From the NCBI RefSeq assembly GCF_900129555.1, contig NZ_FQWC01000007.1, positions 1-64,000 on the forward strand: DNA of 64,000 bases. Reading direction: 5' to 3'. Both the position numbers and the translations under genes were made by a program. The first letter of the stretch is position 1. The number at the start of each line of letters is the position of its first letter. This stretch comes from Flavobacterium defluvii (GTDB taxonomy: Bacteria; Bacteroidota; Bacteroidia; Flavobacteriales; Flavobacteriaceae). Of the stretch, positions 50,131-58,683 are shown piece after piece. The notes below the pieces were generated by a model. The model did not search any database. It saw only the letters and a list, made by a program, of their open reading frames with translations, and was not told the DNA's origin.

Positions 50131-51903
50131 ATGAAAAAAATATATTGTTTGTTATTCTTGTTTGCCTTTGCGGCATGTCAGAAAAAAAACAGGCATCAGG
50201 AAATCAATAAATTGTTTCAAAAAGACATTACTTTTTTAATCGAAAAAGTTGCCGAACTAAAGCATTCAGTTGAATCTGATTCAGCAGAAACGCAAATTCA
50301 AAAACAATTTCTGGAAGCACATAAAAGTTATAAAAAAGTCGAGTTATTAAGCGAGTATTATTCTCCCGCTGTTTCTAAGTCGATCAACGGACCGGCTATT
50401 CCTGAATTTGAACAAAACGATAATATAACTGTTCCGCCAGAAGGGTTTCAGGTTATTGAAGAATTGGTTTTCCCAAAATATAATAAGAAAAATAAAAAAG
50501 AACTACTTCAGGAAATAGGTATTTTATCTGCAAATTTAATTCGGTTAGAAAAGGTTTCAAATTCAAATGAATTGACAGATGCGCATGTTTTTGATGCCAT
50601 GCGATTAGAGGTTTACAGAATCATTACTTTAGGAATTACAGGATTTGATTCGCCGGTTGTGTTAAATTCGCTTCCGGAAGCAAAAGTATCCTTAGAAACA
50701 ATCGAAAAATATTATCAGGTTTATATTGAAAATAGTGAAGTTTCAAATTCAAATGAAGTTTTAGGAATTTTAAAAAAAGGGAAAAAATATTTGCAGGCAA
50801 ACAACAACTTTAATGCATTTGACCGGGCTTATTTTATTAAAGAAATTTTAAATCCGTTAAGTAAAGATCTTTTTAAAACGCAAAGCGAATTAGGAATTCC
50901 GTTAATGAAAGAGCAAAGGGGTTTAAAAGTCAATGCCCAAACTTTATTTGATAAAGAAGCCTTTGATACCGAAGCTTTTTCAGGTTTCCCTGATTATCAA
51001 ACAACACCCGAAAAAATTGCTTTAGGAAAAAAACTATTCAACGATCCTGTTTTATCCGGCAATAATACACGTTCCTGTGCATCTTGTCATCATGCTGACA
51101 AAGCTTTTACAGACGGATTAGAAAGAGCAGTTTCATTAGATGGAAAATCAATGATTCAGCGTAATACACCTACACTTACAAATATTGCTTTTCAACGCGT
51201 ATTTTTTGCAGATTCGCGCGTAAGTTATCTCGAAGATCAGGCCGTGACTGTAATTAAAAATGAAAACGAAATGCATGGATCTTTAGAAAAATCGGCTTTG
51301 GCAATTCAAAAAAATGCTGTTTATGTAAAAGATTTCAAAAAAGCTTTTACAAAAGGAGAAATAAACGAATTTACAATCAAAAATGCATTAGCGTCTTACA
51401 TTCGCTCATTAAGCCAATACGATTCTAAATTTGATAATTACATGCAAAATAAAACAGCATTTACAGCCGATGAAAAAGCAGGATTTAATTTATTTGCCGG
51501 AAAAGCCAAATGTGCAACCTGTCATTTTATTCCGCTTACAAATGGAACTGTTCCGCCCAATTTTGACAGATCTGAAAGTGAAATTCTCGGAGTTCCTAAC
51601 AAAAATAAAAAGCTTGATGGCGATTTAGGTAAATATGTTATAACGCAGGCTGCAATTCATAAAAATTCCTTCAAAACGCCTACAATTAGAAATATTGAAC
51701 TTACTGCTCCGTATATGCACAATGGCGTTTATAAAACCCTTGAAGAAGTTATAGATTTCTACGATCAGGGCGGAGGATTAGGTTTAGGATTTGATCTTCC
51801 TAATCAAACTTTGCCAGAAGACAAATTGAATTTATCTGATAAAGAAAAAAAACAGCTTATTGCTTTCATGAAAACTTTAACCGATAAAAAGTACGTGAAG
51901 TAA
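50131..51903 (+). CDS. Imelysin-like domain fused to dihaem cytochrome c peroxidase
   Basis: A 590-aa lipoprotein (FAFAACQKK lipobox, Cys near residue 16). Residues about 20-265 are helical with QFLEAHKSYKKVELLSEYY and PPEGFQVIEELVF, resembling imelysin-type domains. Residues about 285-590 are a bacterial dihaem peroxidase/MauG domain: haem sites CASCH (C316) and CATCH (C461), plus FKTPTIRNIELTAPYMHNG, with the Met-type distal ligand region of this family. It likely reduces peroxide in the periplasm or modifies a partner. Its TAA stop is the first codon of repeat copy 2. Confidence 0.82.
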   Translation: MKKIYCLLFLFAFAACQKKNRHQEINKLFQKDITFLIEKVAELKHSVESDSAETQIQKQFLEAHKSYKKVELLSEYYSPAVSKSINGPAIPEFEQNDNITVPPEGFQVIEELVFPKYNKKNKKELLQEIGILSANLIRLEKVSNSNELTDAHVFDAMRLEVYRIITLGITGFDSPVVLNSLPEAKVSLETIEKYYQVYIENSEVSNSNEVLGILKKGKKYLQANNNFNAFDRAYFIKEILNPLSKDLFKTQSELGIPLMKEQRGLKVNAQTLFDKEAFDTEAFSGFPDYQTTPEKIALGKKLFNDPVLSGNNTRSCASCHHADKAFTDGLERAVSLDGKSMIQRNTPTLTNIAFQRVFFADSRVSYLEDQAVTVIKNENEMHGSLEKSALAIQKNAVYVKDFKKAFTKGEINEFTIKNALASYIRSLSQYDSKFDNYMQNKTAFTADEKAGFNLFAGKAKCATCHFIPLTNGTVPPNFDRSESEILGVPNKNKKLDGDLGKYVITQAAIHKNSFKTPTIRNIELTAPYMHNGVYKTLEEVIDFYDQGGGLGLGFDLPNQTLPEDKLNLSDKEKKQLIAFMKTLTDKKYVK

Positions 51904-51945
51904 TTAGATAATTTGTCAATTTTGATGATGAGATAATTTCTTCAA
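51901..51945 (+). repeat. 45-base direct repeat, copy 2
   Basis: 43 of 45 positions equal to copy 1 at 48296-48340 (changes at repeat positions 13 and 27). The first three bases are the stop codon of the peroxidase gene. Confidence 0.8.
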
Positions 51946-51990
51946 TTATATCTGCAAAGATCTTTATATCTACCATCTTCTATAAAATAC

Positions 51991-52024
51991 AAAACCCGGA
52001 AGACTATGAAAACTTCCGGGGTTT
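51991..52024. terminator. Hairpin between peroxidase and outer-membrane protein genes
   Basis: AAAACCCGGAAG (51991-52002) with CTTCCGGGGTTT (52013-52024) has one bulge. It separates convergent genes; the T-tract is weak. Confidence 0.6.
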
Positions 52025-52063
52025 GTTACCAAAAACAAAAAAATAAAATAAACCTTTTCTTTA

Positions 52064-52585
52064 TTATAGATCAAAACCATAGGCTACACGCAGAGCCACC
52101 TGATTGGTATTGAACTTATCATAATCTTCATAACGAAGACTAATGTCAATGTATTTATTAGCATAACCAATTCCTGGAGCCCATAAAAATGTAGTGTCAT
52201 TATAACCGTTTGTCACTGCAAAACCGGCACCTACTTCACCAAGAACATAAAATTGATCTTCCCAGAAAAAAGCTTTAAAACCAGCTTTTGCAGGAATAAA
52301 TCCTAAATCTTTTATGTTATTTCCTAAATCATCTTTTCCTAAAAACAAGTTTGTAAAACCTGTTGTCAATGTTAAAGATGTTCTTTTAGATAAATCATAT
52401 TGTAAACGAACGTCTCCACCAAGTGAGAAATCATAATCATCACTATCAGTCGGGATACCACCATTTAAACCAATTCCTAATCTAAAACCCTGATCGTAAT
52501 TTGTTGCTGCATTGTCTTGAGCAAAAGTTGTGTTGGAGTATAAAAATGCAAAAGCAGCTAGGCATATAAATTGTAATTTTCTCAT
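52064..52585 (-). CDS. Small outer-membrane beta-barrel protein
   Basis: A 173-aa protein: signal peptide 1-22 (LAAFAFLYSNTTFAQ), then alternating strands with aromatic girdles such as FRLGIGLNGGIP, FSLGGDVRLQYDLSKRTSLT, LTTGFTNLFLG and the C-terminal QVALRVAYGFDL, whose last residues (aromatic/Leu end) fit an outer-membrane insertion signal. Eight strands are likely. Function (porin, adhesin or structural) is not indicated. Confidence 0.78.
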   Translation of the reverse strand: MRKLQFICLAAFAFLYSNTTFAQDNAATNYDQGFRLGIGLNGGIPTDSDDYDFSLGGDVRLQYDLSKRTSLTLTTGFTNLFLGKDDLGNNIKDLGFIPAKAGFKAFFWEDQFYVLGEVGAGFAVTNGYNDTTFLWAPGIGYANKYIDISLRYEDYDKFNTNQVALRVAYGFDL

Positions 52586-52747
52586 GGCAAATATTTTTGA
52601 ATTATTAATAATGTAAAAGTAGAATAGAGGCCGACTGAGCTTGTTATATAATTTTTAAAAATCGTTATATAATATTATGGTATACTGATTTTACTCTTAA
52701 AATTGGCTTATAATTTTATTAATAGGACAGAATTCGAAGCTTCTGAC

Positions 52748-52755
52748 TATCTTTG
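52748..52755 (+). promoter_or_regulatory. Candidate -7 element for the MATE gene
   Basis: TATCTTTG matches TAnnTTTG, 20 bases before the TTG at 52775. It lies inside the longer open frame that begins at 52703, so that earlier start is unlikely. Confidence 0.5.
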
Positions 52756-52774
52756 CGCACTAAAAAGAATTAAA

Positions 52775-54160
52775 TTGAATTTAAAGCAGTACACAAAGGA
52801 GTTTTCGTATAATTTAAAACTGGCATATCCTGTTATTTTAGGAATGGTCGGCCATACTTTAATTGGTATAGTTGATAATATAATGGTTGGAAAATTAGGA
52901 AGTACCGAACTTGCCGCGGTTTCTCTTGGAAACAGTATGATTTTTATTGCTATGTCTTTAGGAATTGGATTTTCGACTGCCATAACTCCAATTGTAGCCG
53001 AAGGCGATGCAGAGAAAAACTATACTAAAATTCGTTCGGCATTTCATCACGGATTATTCTTATGTACAATTTTAGGATTATTTCTTTTTGGCGTAATTAT
53101 TCTGGCAAAGCCAATAATGGAATTGCTTCATCAACCCGCAGATGTTATCAAATTGGCTAAACCCTATTTAGGCTGGGTAGCTTTTTCTTTGATTCCTTTA
53201 ATAATGTATCAGGGCTATAAACAATTTGCAGACGGAATGTCGCTTACAAAATATTCGATGTATGCAATGGTTATGGCAAACGTACTGCACGTAGGAATTA
53301 ACTATGTTTTGATTTACGGAATTTGGTTTTTTCCAAAAATGGGCATTATCGGAGCGGCACTTGGAACTGTAATTTCGAGAATATTTTTGGTAATGTTTAT
53401 GCATATTATGCTTTCAAGAAGAGACGATTTAAAACGTTTTTTCAAAAATTTCAGTTTTGATGAAATCAAGAAAGCAACAATAAAAAAAATAATCAGCATT
53501 GGATTTCCGTCAGCAATGCAGATGCTTTTTGAAGTCGTTTTGTTTACGGCTTCGATCTGGCTTTGCGGAAATATCGGCAAAACCAGTCAGGCGGCCAATC
53601 AAATAGCTTTGAGTTTAGCATCTATGACTTTTATGTTTGCCATGGGTTTAAGCGTAACGTCTATGATTAGAGTGAGCAATCAGAGAGGATTAAATGATTT
53701 TAAAAAATTGGTTGTCGTTGCACGTTCTATTTTTTTACTGGCCATTATATTAGAAACCGTATTTGCAATATTCTTTATTGTATTTCATAATTATTTGCCG
53801 CATATCTTTTTGAATATGGAAAATACAGGGCAAATTTTAGACAATACAGAAGTAATTGCAATTGCCTCAAAACTGCTTATAATAGCAGCTGTTTTTCAAA
53901 TTTCAGATGGAATTCAGGTTGTAGTTTTAGGAGCTTTACGCGGATTGCAGGATGTAAAAATTCCAATGTACATTACATTTGTAGCCTATTGGGTTATTGG
54001 ATTTCCAATTTCATATTATTTGGGAGAATATACAGAATTGAAAGCACAGGGAGTCTGGATCGGACTTTTGGCAGGATTAACAGCGGCCGCTGCTTTTCTG
54101 TACATTCGTTTTCATTATCTAACAAAGAAATTAATCACAAATTCATTTTCAAATAATTAA
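52775..54160 (+). CDS. MATE family efflux transporter
   Basis: A 461-aa cation-coupled multidrug exporter with 12 membrane helices in two similar halves (first half from LAYPVILGMVGHTLIGIVDN, second from IISIGFPSAMQMLFEVVLFT). The NIMVGKLGSTELAAVSLGNS motif and GFSTAITPIVAEGDAEKNY are typical. The start is taken as TTG 52775 because a -7 promoter element lies upstream and the protein then begins NLKQYTKEFSYN, just before helix 1. Substrate unknown. Confidence 0.9.
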   Translation: MNLKQYTKEFSYNLKLAYPVILGMVGHTLIGIVDNIMVGKLGSTELAAVSLGNSMIFIAMSLGIGFSTAITPIVAEGDAEKNYTKIRSAFHHGLFLCTILGLFLFGVIILAKPIMELLHQPADVIKLAKPYLGWVAFSLIPLIMYQGYKQFADGMSLTKYSMYAMVMANVLHVGINYVLIYGIWFFPKMGIIGAALGTVISRIFLVMFMHIMLSRRDDLKRFFKNFSFDEIKKATIKKIISIGFPSAMQMLFEVVLFTASIWLCGNIGKTSQAANQIALSLASMTFMFAMGLSVTSMIRVSNQRGLNDFKKLVVVARSIFLLAIILETVFAIFFIVFHNYLPHIFLNMENTGQILDNTEVIAIASKLLIIAAVFQISDGIQVVVLGALRGLQDVKIPMYITFVAYWVIGFPISYYLGEYTELKAQGVWIGLLAGLTAAAAFLYIRFHYLTKKLITNSFSNN

Positions 54161-54180
54161 ATTTGAATCTTAAAATACAG

Positions 54181-54242
54181 GCCGCAGATTATAAAGATTA
54201 AAAAAATAAGCATTTAAATCTATGCTGAAAAGTCTGCTGACA
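54181..54242. repeat. GCCGCAGATT-type repeat
   Basis: GCCGCAGATTATAAAGATTA at the left and GTCTGCTGACAG at the right of a loose inverted repeat after the MATE gene. Related to the CACAGATTAAAA element at 22784-22851. Confidence 0.45.
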
Positions 54243-54278
54243 GACAATTATAAATTTTAAAAAATAAACTTAAATAAA

Positions 54279-54506
54279 ATGGAATTACCTAAATTTTTAC
54301 TTGGAGACAATACTGATTTTCCAGATGATATTTTTATCATTCACCTGGATTATCCACGATTTATAATCAACCTAAAAGATGATGAGGTTGAGTTTTTAGA
54401 AGAAGCTGAAGATCTTGATGAAGCTGAATTAAATGCAGAAATGGAAGGTTTGATCGAAAAAGCAAATGACTTTTACGACAGAGAAATAAATCGTTACGAA
54501 GAATAA
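54279..54506 (+). CDS. Small acidic protein of unknown function
   Basis: A 75-aa soluble, strongly acidic protein (about one third Asp and Glu). The first half has beta-type sequence (DIFIIHLDYPRFIINLKDDE), the second is a charged helix (LDEAELNAEMEGLIEKANDF). No family name known to me, though the order suggests a single small fold and not random coding. It precedes the LTA-synthase-like gene by 47 bases and may be translated from the same transcript. Confidence 0.65.
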   Translation: MELPKFLLGDNTDFPDDIFIIHLDYPRFIINLKDDEVEFLEEAEDLDEAELNAEMEGLIEKANDFYDREINRYEE

Positions 54507-54553
54507 AAGATATTCTTGACGTTTACTTTCAATAAAAAAATGCTAATCATTCA

Positions 54554-56497
54554 ATGAAAAAATTAAGTTATTTAAAACCTGTTTTCAATTTTATATTGAT
54601 CGGTTTACTAATTACAACTTTAAGCCGAATATTTTTATTTTTTCTTTTTAAAGAAAGAGTAGAACAAACACCGGATTTTTGGTATATTTTTCCAATCGGT
54701 CTTCGAATGGATTTAATTTTGCTTTGCTATTTGTCATTTCTTCCAGCCGTTTTAATTACTTTTCTCCCAAATAACGCAATTAAATTCACCAATAAATTTC
54801 TGGTTATTTACAGTTTCTTATTTCTGTTTTTGATTCTTTTTGTAGAATTGGCTTCACCAGATTTTGTAAAACAATACGACACAAGACCAAATAAGATTTT
54901 CTTAGATTATCTTATTTATCCAAAAGAAGTAGTCGGAATGCTTTTAAAAAGTTATCTGACTTCGATTATAGTCACGTTCCTGATTCTTGGAGTTGTAATT
55001 TATTTTGCTTTCAAAAAAGGAAAAAAATATTTCCATACAACAAGCACTCAATATAAATTTAAATTAATGGTTTTTCCATTATTAGCATTTTTATTGTTTT
55101 TTGGAGCACGTTCAAGTCTTACTTCAAAACGACCTATTAATGCAAGTAATGCTGTTTTTTCAACAGATCAGTTAACAAATACTTTGGGATTGAATTCATT
55201 TTATACCGTTGCATTTGCTGCATATTCAATTAAAAATGAAGGAAATACCAAAATGTACGGTAAAATGGATGAAGCCGAAGCTATTGCCCGTGTAAAAAAA
55301 TATATGACTGTTGGTCCAGATGGTTTTACAGATAAAGAAATTCCGTTTTTGCATGTTCAGCAGCCAGATTCAGTTAAGAAAAAGCCATACAATTTGGTTA
55401 TTTTTTTACAGGAAAGTTTAGGAGCAGAATATGTTGGAATTTTAGGAGGAAAACCGTTGACACCGGAATTTGATAAATTATCAAAAGAAGGTTTATTGTT
55501 TACCAATTTATACTGTACAGGAACCAGAAGTGTTCGCGGAATCGAGGCCGTTGTAACCGGATTTCTGCCTTCGCCATCAGAAAGTGTTGTGAAACTTGGA
55601 AACTCTCAGCAGGGATTTTTTACCCTTGCCGATGCTTTAAAACATAAAGGTTACGATACGAGTTTTATTTATGGCGGAATGGCCAATTTTGATAATATGG
55701 CTTCGTTTTTCAACGGAAATGGATTTACTGATATCGTAGACCAAACCGATTTTGAATCAGACGGAAATAAATATGCTTTTAAAGGAACCTGGGGTTATTC
55801 TGATGAAGATTTGGTTACAAAAGCCAATAATTATTTCAAATCAAAAGGAGATAAACCGTTTTTCTCTTTAATGTTTTCAACGTCAAATCATGAGCCTTTT
55901 GAATATCCTGCCGGAAGAATAAAACCTTATGATAAAAAAGCGGCAACAGTAAATAATGCAATGAAATACGCCGATTTCTCAATTGGAAAATTCTTCGAAA
56001 TGGCTAAAAAAGAACCATATTTCAAAAATACTATTTTCATTGTAATTGCAGATCATAACACGAGAACGTACGGAAAGAATTTAGTACCAATCAATAAATT
56101 CCACATTCCTGCATTTATTATGGGGCCGGGCGTTCCAAAAGGTGCAGTTTATGACAAACTGGCAAGTCAGATTGATATCCCACCAACATTGTTAAGTTAT
56201 TTAGGAATTCCGTTTGAAACACCAATGGTGGGAAGAAACCTAAATAAATTAGATCCAAAAGTTCAGGGAAGATCTATTATGCAGTTTAATGATATCAATG
56301 CTTTTAGAGTCGAAAATCAGGTTGTTATTATGCAGCCAAATTTGAAACCGCTGCAATTTGAAATCAAAAATGATACAACTTTAATTCCGGTAAAATTAAA
56401 CGAAGAATTTGCAAAAGATGCCTTGGCACATGTAATTACTGCGGGAAATTTATATAAGGAGAATAAATATAAGCTTAGAGGAAAAGGTTCTAAGTAG
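54554..56497 (+). CDS. LTA synthase-like membrane sulfatase
   Basis: A 647-aa protein: five membrane helices in residues 1-190, then an extracytoplasmic alkaline-phosphatase-superfamily domain (about 275-620). The active-site Thr lies in TNLYCTGTRSVRGIEA (about residues 318-333), with metal ligands in LVIFLQESLGAE, SNHEPFE and IVIADHNTRTYG. In Firmicutes such enzymes polymerise glycerol phosphate on lipid; Bacteroidota have no lipoteichoic acid, so it may move phosphoglycerol or phosphoethanolamine to another glycan or lipid. The last codons and the stop TAG are made by a period-8 repeat. Confidence 0.85.
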   Translation: MKKLSYLKPVFNFILIGLLITTLSRIFLFFLFKERVEQTPDFWYIFPIGLRMDLILLCYLSFLPAVLITFLPNNAIKFTNKFLVIYSFLFLFLILFVELASPDFVKQYDTRPNKIFLDYLIYPKEVVGMLLKSYLTSIIVTFLILGVVIYFAFKKGKKYFHTTSTQYKFKLMVFPLLAFLLFFGARSSLTSKRPINASNAVFSTDQLTNTLGLNSFYTVAFAAYSIKNEGNTKMYGKMDEAEAIARVKKYMTVGPDGFTDKEIPFLHVQQPDSVKKKPYNLVIFLQESLGAEYVGILGGKPLTPEFDKLSKEGLLFTNLYCTGTRSVRGIEAVVTGFLPSPSESVVKLGNSQQGFFTLADALKHKGYDTSFIYGGMANFDNMASFFNGNGFTDIVDQTDFESDGNKYAFKGTWGYSDEDLVTKANNYFKSKGDKPFFSLMFSTSNHEPFEYPAGRIKPYDKKAATVNNAMKYADFSIGKFFEMAKKEPYFKNTIFIVIADHNTRTYGKNLVPINKFHIPAFIMGPGVPKGAVYDKLASQIDIPPTLLSYLGIPFETPMVGRNLNKLDPKVQGRSIMQFNDINAFRVENQVVIMQPNLKPLQFEIKNDTTLIPVKLNEEFAKDALAHVITAGNLYKENKYKLRGKGSK

Positions 56498-56561
56498 CTG
56501 AGTTTTTAAATAATATTTAGAAAAAGCTTAGCACCTTAGTACCTAAGTATCTTAGTCCTTT
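56484..56561. repeat. Period-8 CTNAG array overlapping the stop of the LTA-synthase-like gene
   Basis: Left arm AAGGTTCT AAGTAGCT then GAG (56484-56502) includes the last codons and TAG stop of the upstream gene. Right arm from 56526 has four octamers (GCTTAGCA CCTTAGTA and two more) to 56561. Same family as 33784-33880 and 61669-61829. Confidence 0.75.
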
Positions 56562-56607
56562 AAAAAAAGCTGTTAAGTATGTAATTTCATACTTAACAGC
56601 TTTTTTT
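56562..56607 (+). terminator. Strong terminator with a 20-bp stem
   Basis: A perfect 20-bp stem (56562-56581 with 56588-56607; core GCTGTTAAGTATG / CATACTTAACAGC) with 6-base loop, A-run and T-run. It follows the period-8 array. Confidence 0.85.
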
Positions 56608-56724
56608 TGTATTAAAATTCAAACGAAAAGGGTAACAAAAAAATAATTTAATTGATATATACGAAATCAAAAGGCGTAACCCGAAAAGCCAGCGATAGAG
56701 TAGGGACAATTAAATTATTTTTTT

Positions 56725-57261
56725 ATGAAAAATTTACAACAAAAAAAATCTGAAGTATTAAAAGTAATGTTAGTTTTTGCGTTTGCCGCTTTTTTTATAA
56801 GCTGTAATAACGATTCTAGTGAAGATCAAAATGCTCAATCATCAAACACTGAGCAGCACAATCAACCAAATACTCAAAAGTATTTACCTCATTACGAAGG
56901 GTTTATTGTGCGAGCCTGGGGAGCACATAATGTTGACTGCAGTCAGCCGGAAGGGTTTTGTAATTTTGTTGTTTATAACTGGATGACCTATGGCTTTGCG
57001 AAACCAAACTCTGACGGAACACCAGTACGTGTTGAAAATGAAGCCGATAAATTTGTTATGACAATTCAAAAAAGTGCTTTAACCGAAGAACATAAAAAAG
57101 GGTTATTACGAAATGGAGACATTTATATAATACCGGAAGGGCAAACTATACTTCCGGAATTAGTTAAATCTTTAAAATTCAATTCAGATATTTTAGTTCC
57201 TGGTAAATATCCTATTCAGGATAGTGAAGATACTTATACAATTTCGATTAATGTGAAATAA
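56725..57261 (+). CDS. Lipoprotein of unknown function
   Basis: A 178-aa lipoprotein: signal with AAFFISCNND lipobox (Cys near residue 27), a Ser/Asn/Gln-rich linker to about residue 50, then a compact domain with HYEGFIVRAWGAHNVDCSQP, GFCNFVVYNWMTYGFA and RNGDIYIIPEGQTILPEL. Two cysteines (about residues 72 and 79) may form a disulphide. I know no family for it. It has its own terminator upstream and is convergent with meaB. Confidence 0.68.
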   Translation: MKNLQQKKSEVLKVMLVFAFAAFFISCNNDSSEDQNAQSSNTEQHNQPNTQKYLPHYEGFIVRAWGAHNVDCSQPEGFCNFVVYNWMTYGFAKPNSDGTPVRVENEADKFVMTIQKSALTEEHKKGLLRNGDIYIIPEGQTILPELVKSLKFNSDILVPGKYPIQDSEDTYTISINVK

Positions 57262-57275
57262 ATATACTTAAGTAA

Positions 57276-58367
57276 TTAGAAACCTTTTTTATACTCATTT
57301 AATAAAAACTGAGCGGCTGCAAAAGGTGATATTTCATCATTTTGCACCGCTTTTTTAATTTGTTCCATTTGTGCAATAATTCCTGGCTGATTGTAAAAGT
57401 TTGATTTCAATTGTTCATTGATAGTTTCCATCATCCAGAAATGATTTTGTTCGTTTCTTTTTTCCTGAAAAAAACCAGATTCTTTTGTCATTTCAAAATA
57501 ATCAGAAATGGTGTTCCAGATATCCGAAATTCCATCTTTGGTAATCGCACTGCAAGTCGTAACCTTTGGCTGCCAGTTTGATTTTTTTGGAGGAAATAAA
57601 TGCAAAGCTCTGTTAAACTCCAATTTCGCCTGATTCGCTTTTTTGATATTATCGCCGTCAGCTTTATTGATAACGATGGCGTCAGCCATTTCCATAATAC
57701 CGCGTTTAATACCTTGAAGCTCATCTCCAGCACCGGAAATTTTCAGTAAAAGAAAAAAGTCAACCATGCTGTGAACCGCAGTTTCGCTTTGACCAACACC
57801 AACTGTTTCAATAATTATAGTGTCAAAACCTGCAGCTTCACAAAGAATAATCGTTTCACGGGTTTTGCGAGCCACGCCTCCTAAATTTTCTCCGGAAGCA
57901 CTCGGACGAATAAAAGCATTTTCATCTTTTACCAATTCCTCCATTCGGGTTTTGTCGCCTAAAATACTTCCGTGTGAAATTGTACTGCTTGGATCAACGG
58001 CCAGAACAGCCACTTTTTTTCCTGCTTGCGTTAAGTAAGTACCAAAAGCTTCGATAAAAGTACTTTTTCCAACTCCGGGAACACCCGTAATTCCTATACG
58101 AATTGATTTATTAGCGTGAGGTAAACAACCTTTTATAATTTCTTCTGCTTTTTCAGTATGTTCAGGATTTGTGCTTTCGACAAGTGTAATCGCACGACTC
58201 AGGGCCGTTCTGTTTCCCAAAAGAATTCCCGAAATTAATTCTTCTGCCGAAGGCTGCTGTCTGCGTTTGTTTTTAATTTGATTTATAGCCGAAACATTGG
58301 TGATTTCGGGAGGTGAAATTCCAGCTTTTTCAGTTAAACTGCCGGCTTGTTTATTAAAATCAGACAA
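57276..58367 (-). CDS. meaB: Methylmalonyl-CoA mutase-associated GTPase MeaB
   Basis: G3E GTPase that guards cobalamin loading of the mutase. Length 363 aa. Walker A GVPGVGKSTFIEAFG, switch residues in VAVDPSSTISHGSILGDKTR, Walker B-like DTIIIETVGVGQSE and the base-recognition VINKADGDN are intact, and the C-terminal dimerisation arm is present. The start is TTG (58367), as no ATG fits; a 4-codon ATG frame (ATGCGTTTTGTCTGA) overlaps it one frame off. Its partner mutA-mutB lies 44 kb away. Confidence 0.94.
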   Translation of the reverse strand: MSDFNKQAGSLTEKAGISPPEITNVSAINQIKNKRRQQPSAEELISGILLGNRTALSRAITLVESTNPEHTEKAEEIIKGCLPHANKSIRIGITGVPGVGKSTFIEAFGTYLTQAGKKVAVLAVDPSSTISHGSILGDKTRMEELVKDENAFIRPSASGENLGGVARKTRETIILCEAAGFDTIIIETVGVGQSETAVHSMVDFFLLLKISGAGDELQGIKRGIMEMADAIVINKADGDNIKKANQAKLEFNRALHLFPPKKSNWQPKVTTCSAITKDGISDIWNTISDYFEMTKESGFFQEKRNEQNHFWMMETINEQLKSNFYNQPGIIAQMEQIKKAVQNDEISPFAAAQFLLNEYKKGF

Positions 58368-58425
58368 AACGCATTTTTTAGAATTGTAAAAGTACTGAAA
58401 ACAAAAACAGTTTCAAAAAGTTAGT

Positions 58426-58677
58426 TTGCCACGAATTACACTAATTTTAACTAATTTGTTATCATATTTTTTTCATCCTGAGCGAAGTCGAAGGACACGC
58501 AAGCAGCTCGACAAAGATTGTTAATTACAAAGTTTTGAGACAAAGAGACCCGACAGGTTTTTAAAACCTGTCGGGTCTAAATAGTATTGCGGAGTTTCTA
58601 GCGTGTCCTTCGACTTCGCTCAGAATGACACACAGAACTTAATTTTAATTATAAAAAATTCGTGAATTTGTGGCTAT
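58426..58677. repeat. Three palindromes nested inside one another
   Basis: Outer arms: GCCACGAATTACAC (58429-58442) and the reverse type AATTCGTGAATTTGTGGC (58657-58674). Middle arms: a perfect 23-bp inverted repeat, 58478-58500 (starts CTGAGCGAAGTCGAAG) with 58601-58623. Inner: a 16-bp perfect dyad with one central base, 58546-58578 (AGACCCGACAGGTTTT, T, AAAACCTGTCGGGTCT). It fills most of the 316-bp gap between meaB and the oxidoreductase. Confidence 0.85.
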
Positions 58678-58683
58678 AAAAAA

